From assembly GCA_947304085.1 (NCBI GenBank), contig CAMZAC010000006.1:1-14475 (forward strand): a DNA stretch of 14,475 nt, given 5' to 3'. The notes beneath the pieces were generated by a model that saw only the letters and a program-made list of their open reading frames with translations, did no database searches and was not told where the DNA came from. A program made the translations under genes and the position numbers. Source of the DNA: an uncultured Alphaproteobacteria bacterium. Its GTDB lineage: Bacteria; Pseudomonadota; Alphaproteobacteria; Rs-D84. Shown in pieces: positions 13,949-14,475 of this stretch. Positions within the stretch are counted from its first letter, which is position 1. Each line of letters begins with the position of its first letter.

Positions 13949-14475
13949 TTACAGTTTTTCAATTCCTCGTAAATGCGCAGATCTGGCGCGCGGATTTTGT
14001 TCCAACTCTGTTTCTGACGGCGTAAATACTTTTAACAATTTATAATCTGGTTTTGAAACCACCGGTAATCGTGGGTCGCCAGCAACATCTGTCCATTGAC
14101 GAAATGTATTTTTTACAATCCGATCTTCGACAGAGTGAAACGTGACACAAAGACACCGACCACCAGATTTCAATAAATTATGAACACCATACAATGCCGA
14201 TTCAAGCTGACCCATTTCATCGTTTACAGCAATACGCAAAGCTTGAAATATTGGAGTAATATCATGTGGATTTTTTATTAAATCTCGCAATTGCATAGTT
14301 GTAGTTGGTAACGCTTTTTTTAATATACTAGCCAGCAATCTAGATTTTTTTACATCCCCATATTCATAAAGAATTTTTGACAATTCATCCACAGATGTAT
14401 TTTTTATTAAATCCATAGCATTAACAGATAACCGTTTATCCATCCGCATATCCAATGGTGCATCAAACCTGAAAG
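13949..14475 (-). CDS. rsmH: 16S rRNA (cytosine1402-N4)-methyltransferase RsmH, 5' end outside window
   Basis: SAM-dependent enzyme that makes N4-methyl-C1402 in 16S rRNA at the decoding centre; also called MraW. Only the C-terminal part is present and the frame is open to the window edge. The first visible residues, FRFDAPLDMRMDKR, match the family GFSFR-x-D-(G/A)-PLDMRMD block, so the gene starts upstream, outside. Further landmarks are LSKILYEYGDVKKSRLLA, FQALRIAVNDEMGQLESAL, LLKSGGRCLCVTFHSVEDRIVK and the C-terminal NPRARSAHLRGIEK. No interruption is seen. In most bacteria mraW heads the division and cell-wall cluster and is followed by ftsL and ftsI; here an unrelated operon with its own promoter follows. 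Confidence 0.95.
   Translation of the reverse strand, partial: FRFDAPLDMRMDKRLSVNAMDLIKNTSVDELSKILYEYGDVKKSRLLASILKKALPTTTMQLRDLIKNPHDITPIFQALRIAVNDEMGQLESALYGVHNLLKSGGRCLCVTFHSVEDRIVKNTFRQWTDVAGDPRLPVVSKPDYKLLKVFTPSETELEQNPRARSAHLRGIEKL

Noticed and set aside
14396..14455. RsmH starting at a TTG at 14453-14455
   Set aside because: That codon is the Leu of the conserved APLDMRMD block, and the frame stays open to the window edge, so the gene is partial rather than short.
1..14475. Mobile elements, integrases, CRISPR arrays and phage genes
   Set aside because: No transposase or integrase motifs, regularly spaced repeats or target-site duplications were seen. The tRNA-like sequence at the left end has no integrase beside it.

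Overview
The window is AT-rich with short intergenic gaps. It looks like the genome of a small-genome alphaproteobacterium, possibly one of the uncultured gut or host-associated lineages. The evidence is the alphaproteobacterial style of several genes: an XRE regulator with the FQQIQKYE helix, a membrane-anchored LysM protein with Ig-like modules, and bL25 with an Ala-rich tail. Many start codons are preceded by AAGGAG-type ribosome binding sites. The lineage call is inference from protein style; no rRNA is present. A phosphofructokinase and a cofactor-independent phosphoglycerate mutase suggest classical glycolysis.

Layout: (1) 1-627, a class II tRNA 3' end (Leu-like, with a damaged T arm) and a nitroreductase. 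(2) 654-2241 on the minus strand, a LysM envelope protein followed by two small unknown genes. A divergent promoter region separates it from a phosphofructokinase-family gene (2347-3435). (3) 3471-7221 on the minus strand, a small two-helix membrane protein, dnaK with a heat-shock-like promoter, rplY (bL25) and rsmD. (4) 7239-9702, tadA on the plus strand. It converges on, and overlaps by 9 nt, a guanine-deaminase-like gene that lies directly downstream of gpmI. (5) 9823-10239, an XRE regulator with a good sigma-70 promoter. (6) 10255-13884 on the minus strand, an operon of unrecognised genes: a membrane protein with a CPVC motif just after its signal peptide, a helical soluble protein, and a large exported cysteine-rich protein with a basic Ser/Arg/Ala linker. 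(7) 13949-14475, the 3' part of rsmH (mraW), running off the window.

How the genes fit together: rplY, rsmD, tadA and rsmH serve the ribosome or tRNA, dnaK serves protein folding, and pfk and gpmI serve glycolysis. Convergent gene pairs at 626-655 and 3434-3466 share bidirectional terminators.

The part most likely to be undescribed is the 10255-13884 operon. It has its own promoter (TTGACC-N17-TAAAAT). Its middle gene seems to be split by an A8 tract. A short ORF with an excellent ribosome binding site runs into the tract, the main frame continues in the +1 frame, and removing one A would fuse them. No insertion sequence, prophage, CRISPR array or integrase was seen, and no stretch of more than 300 bases lacks a gene.
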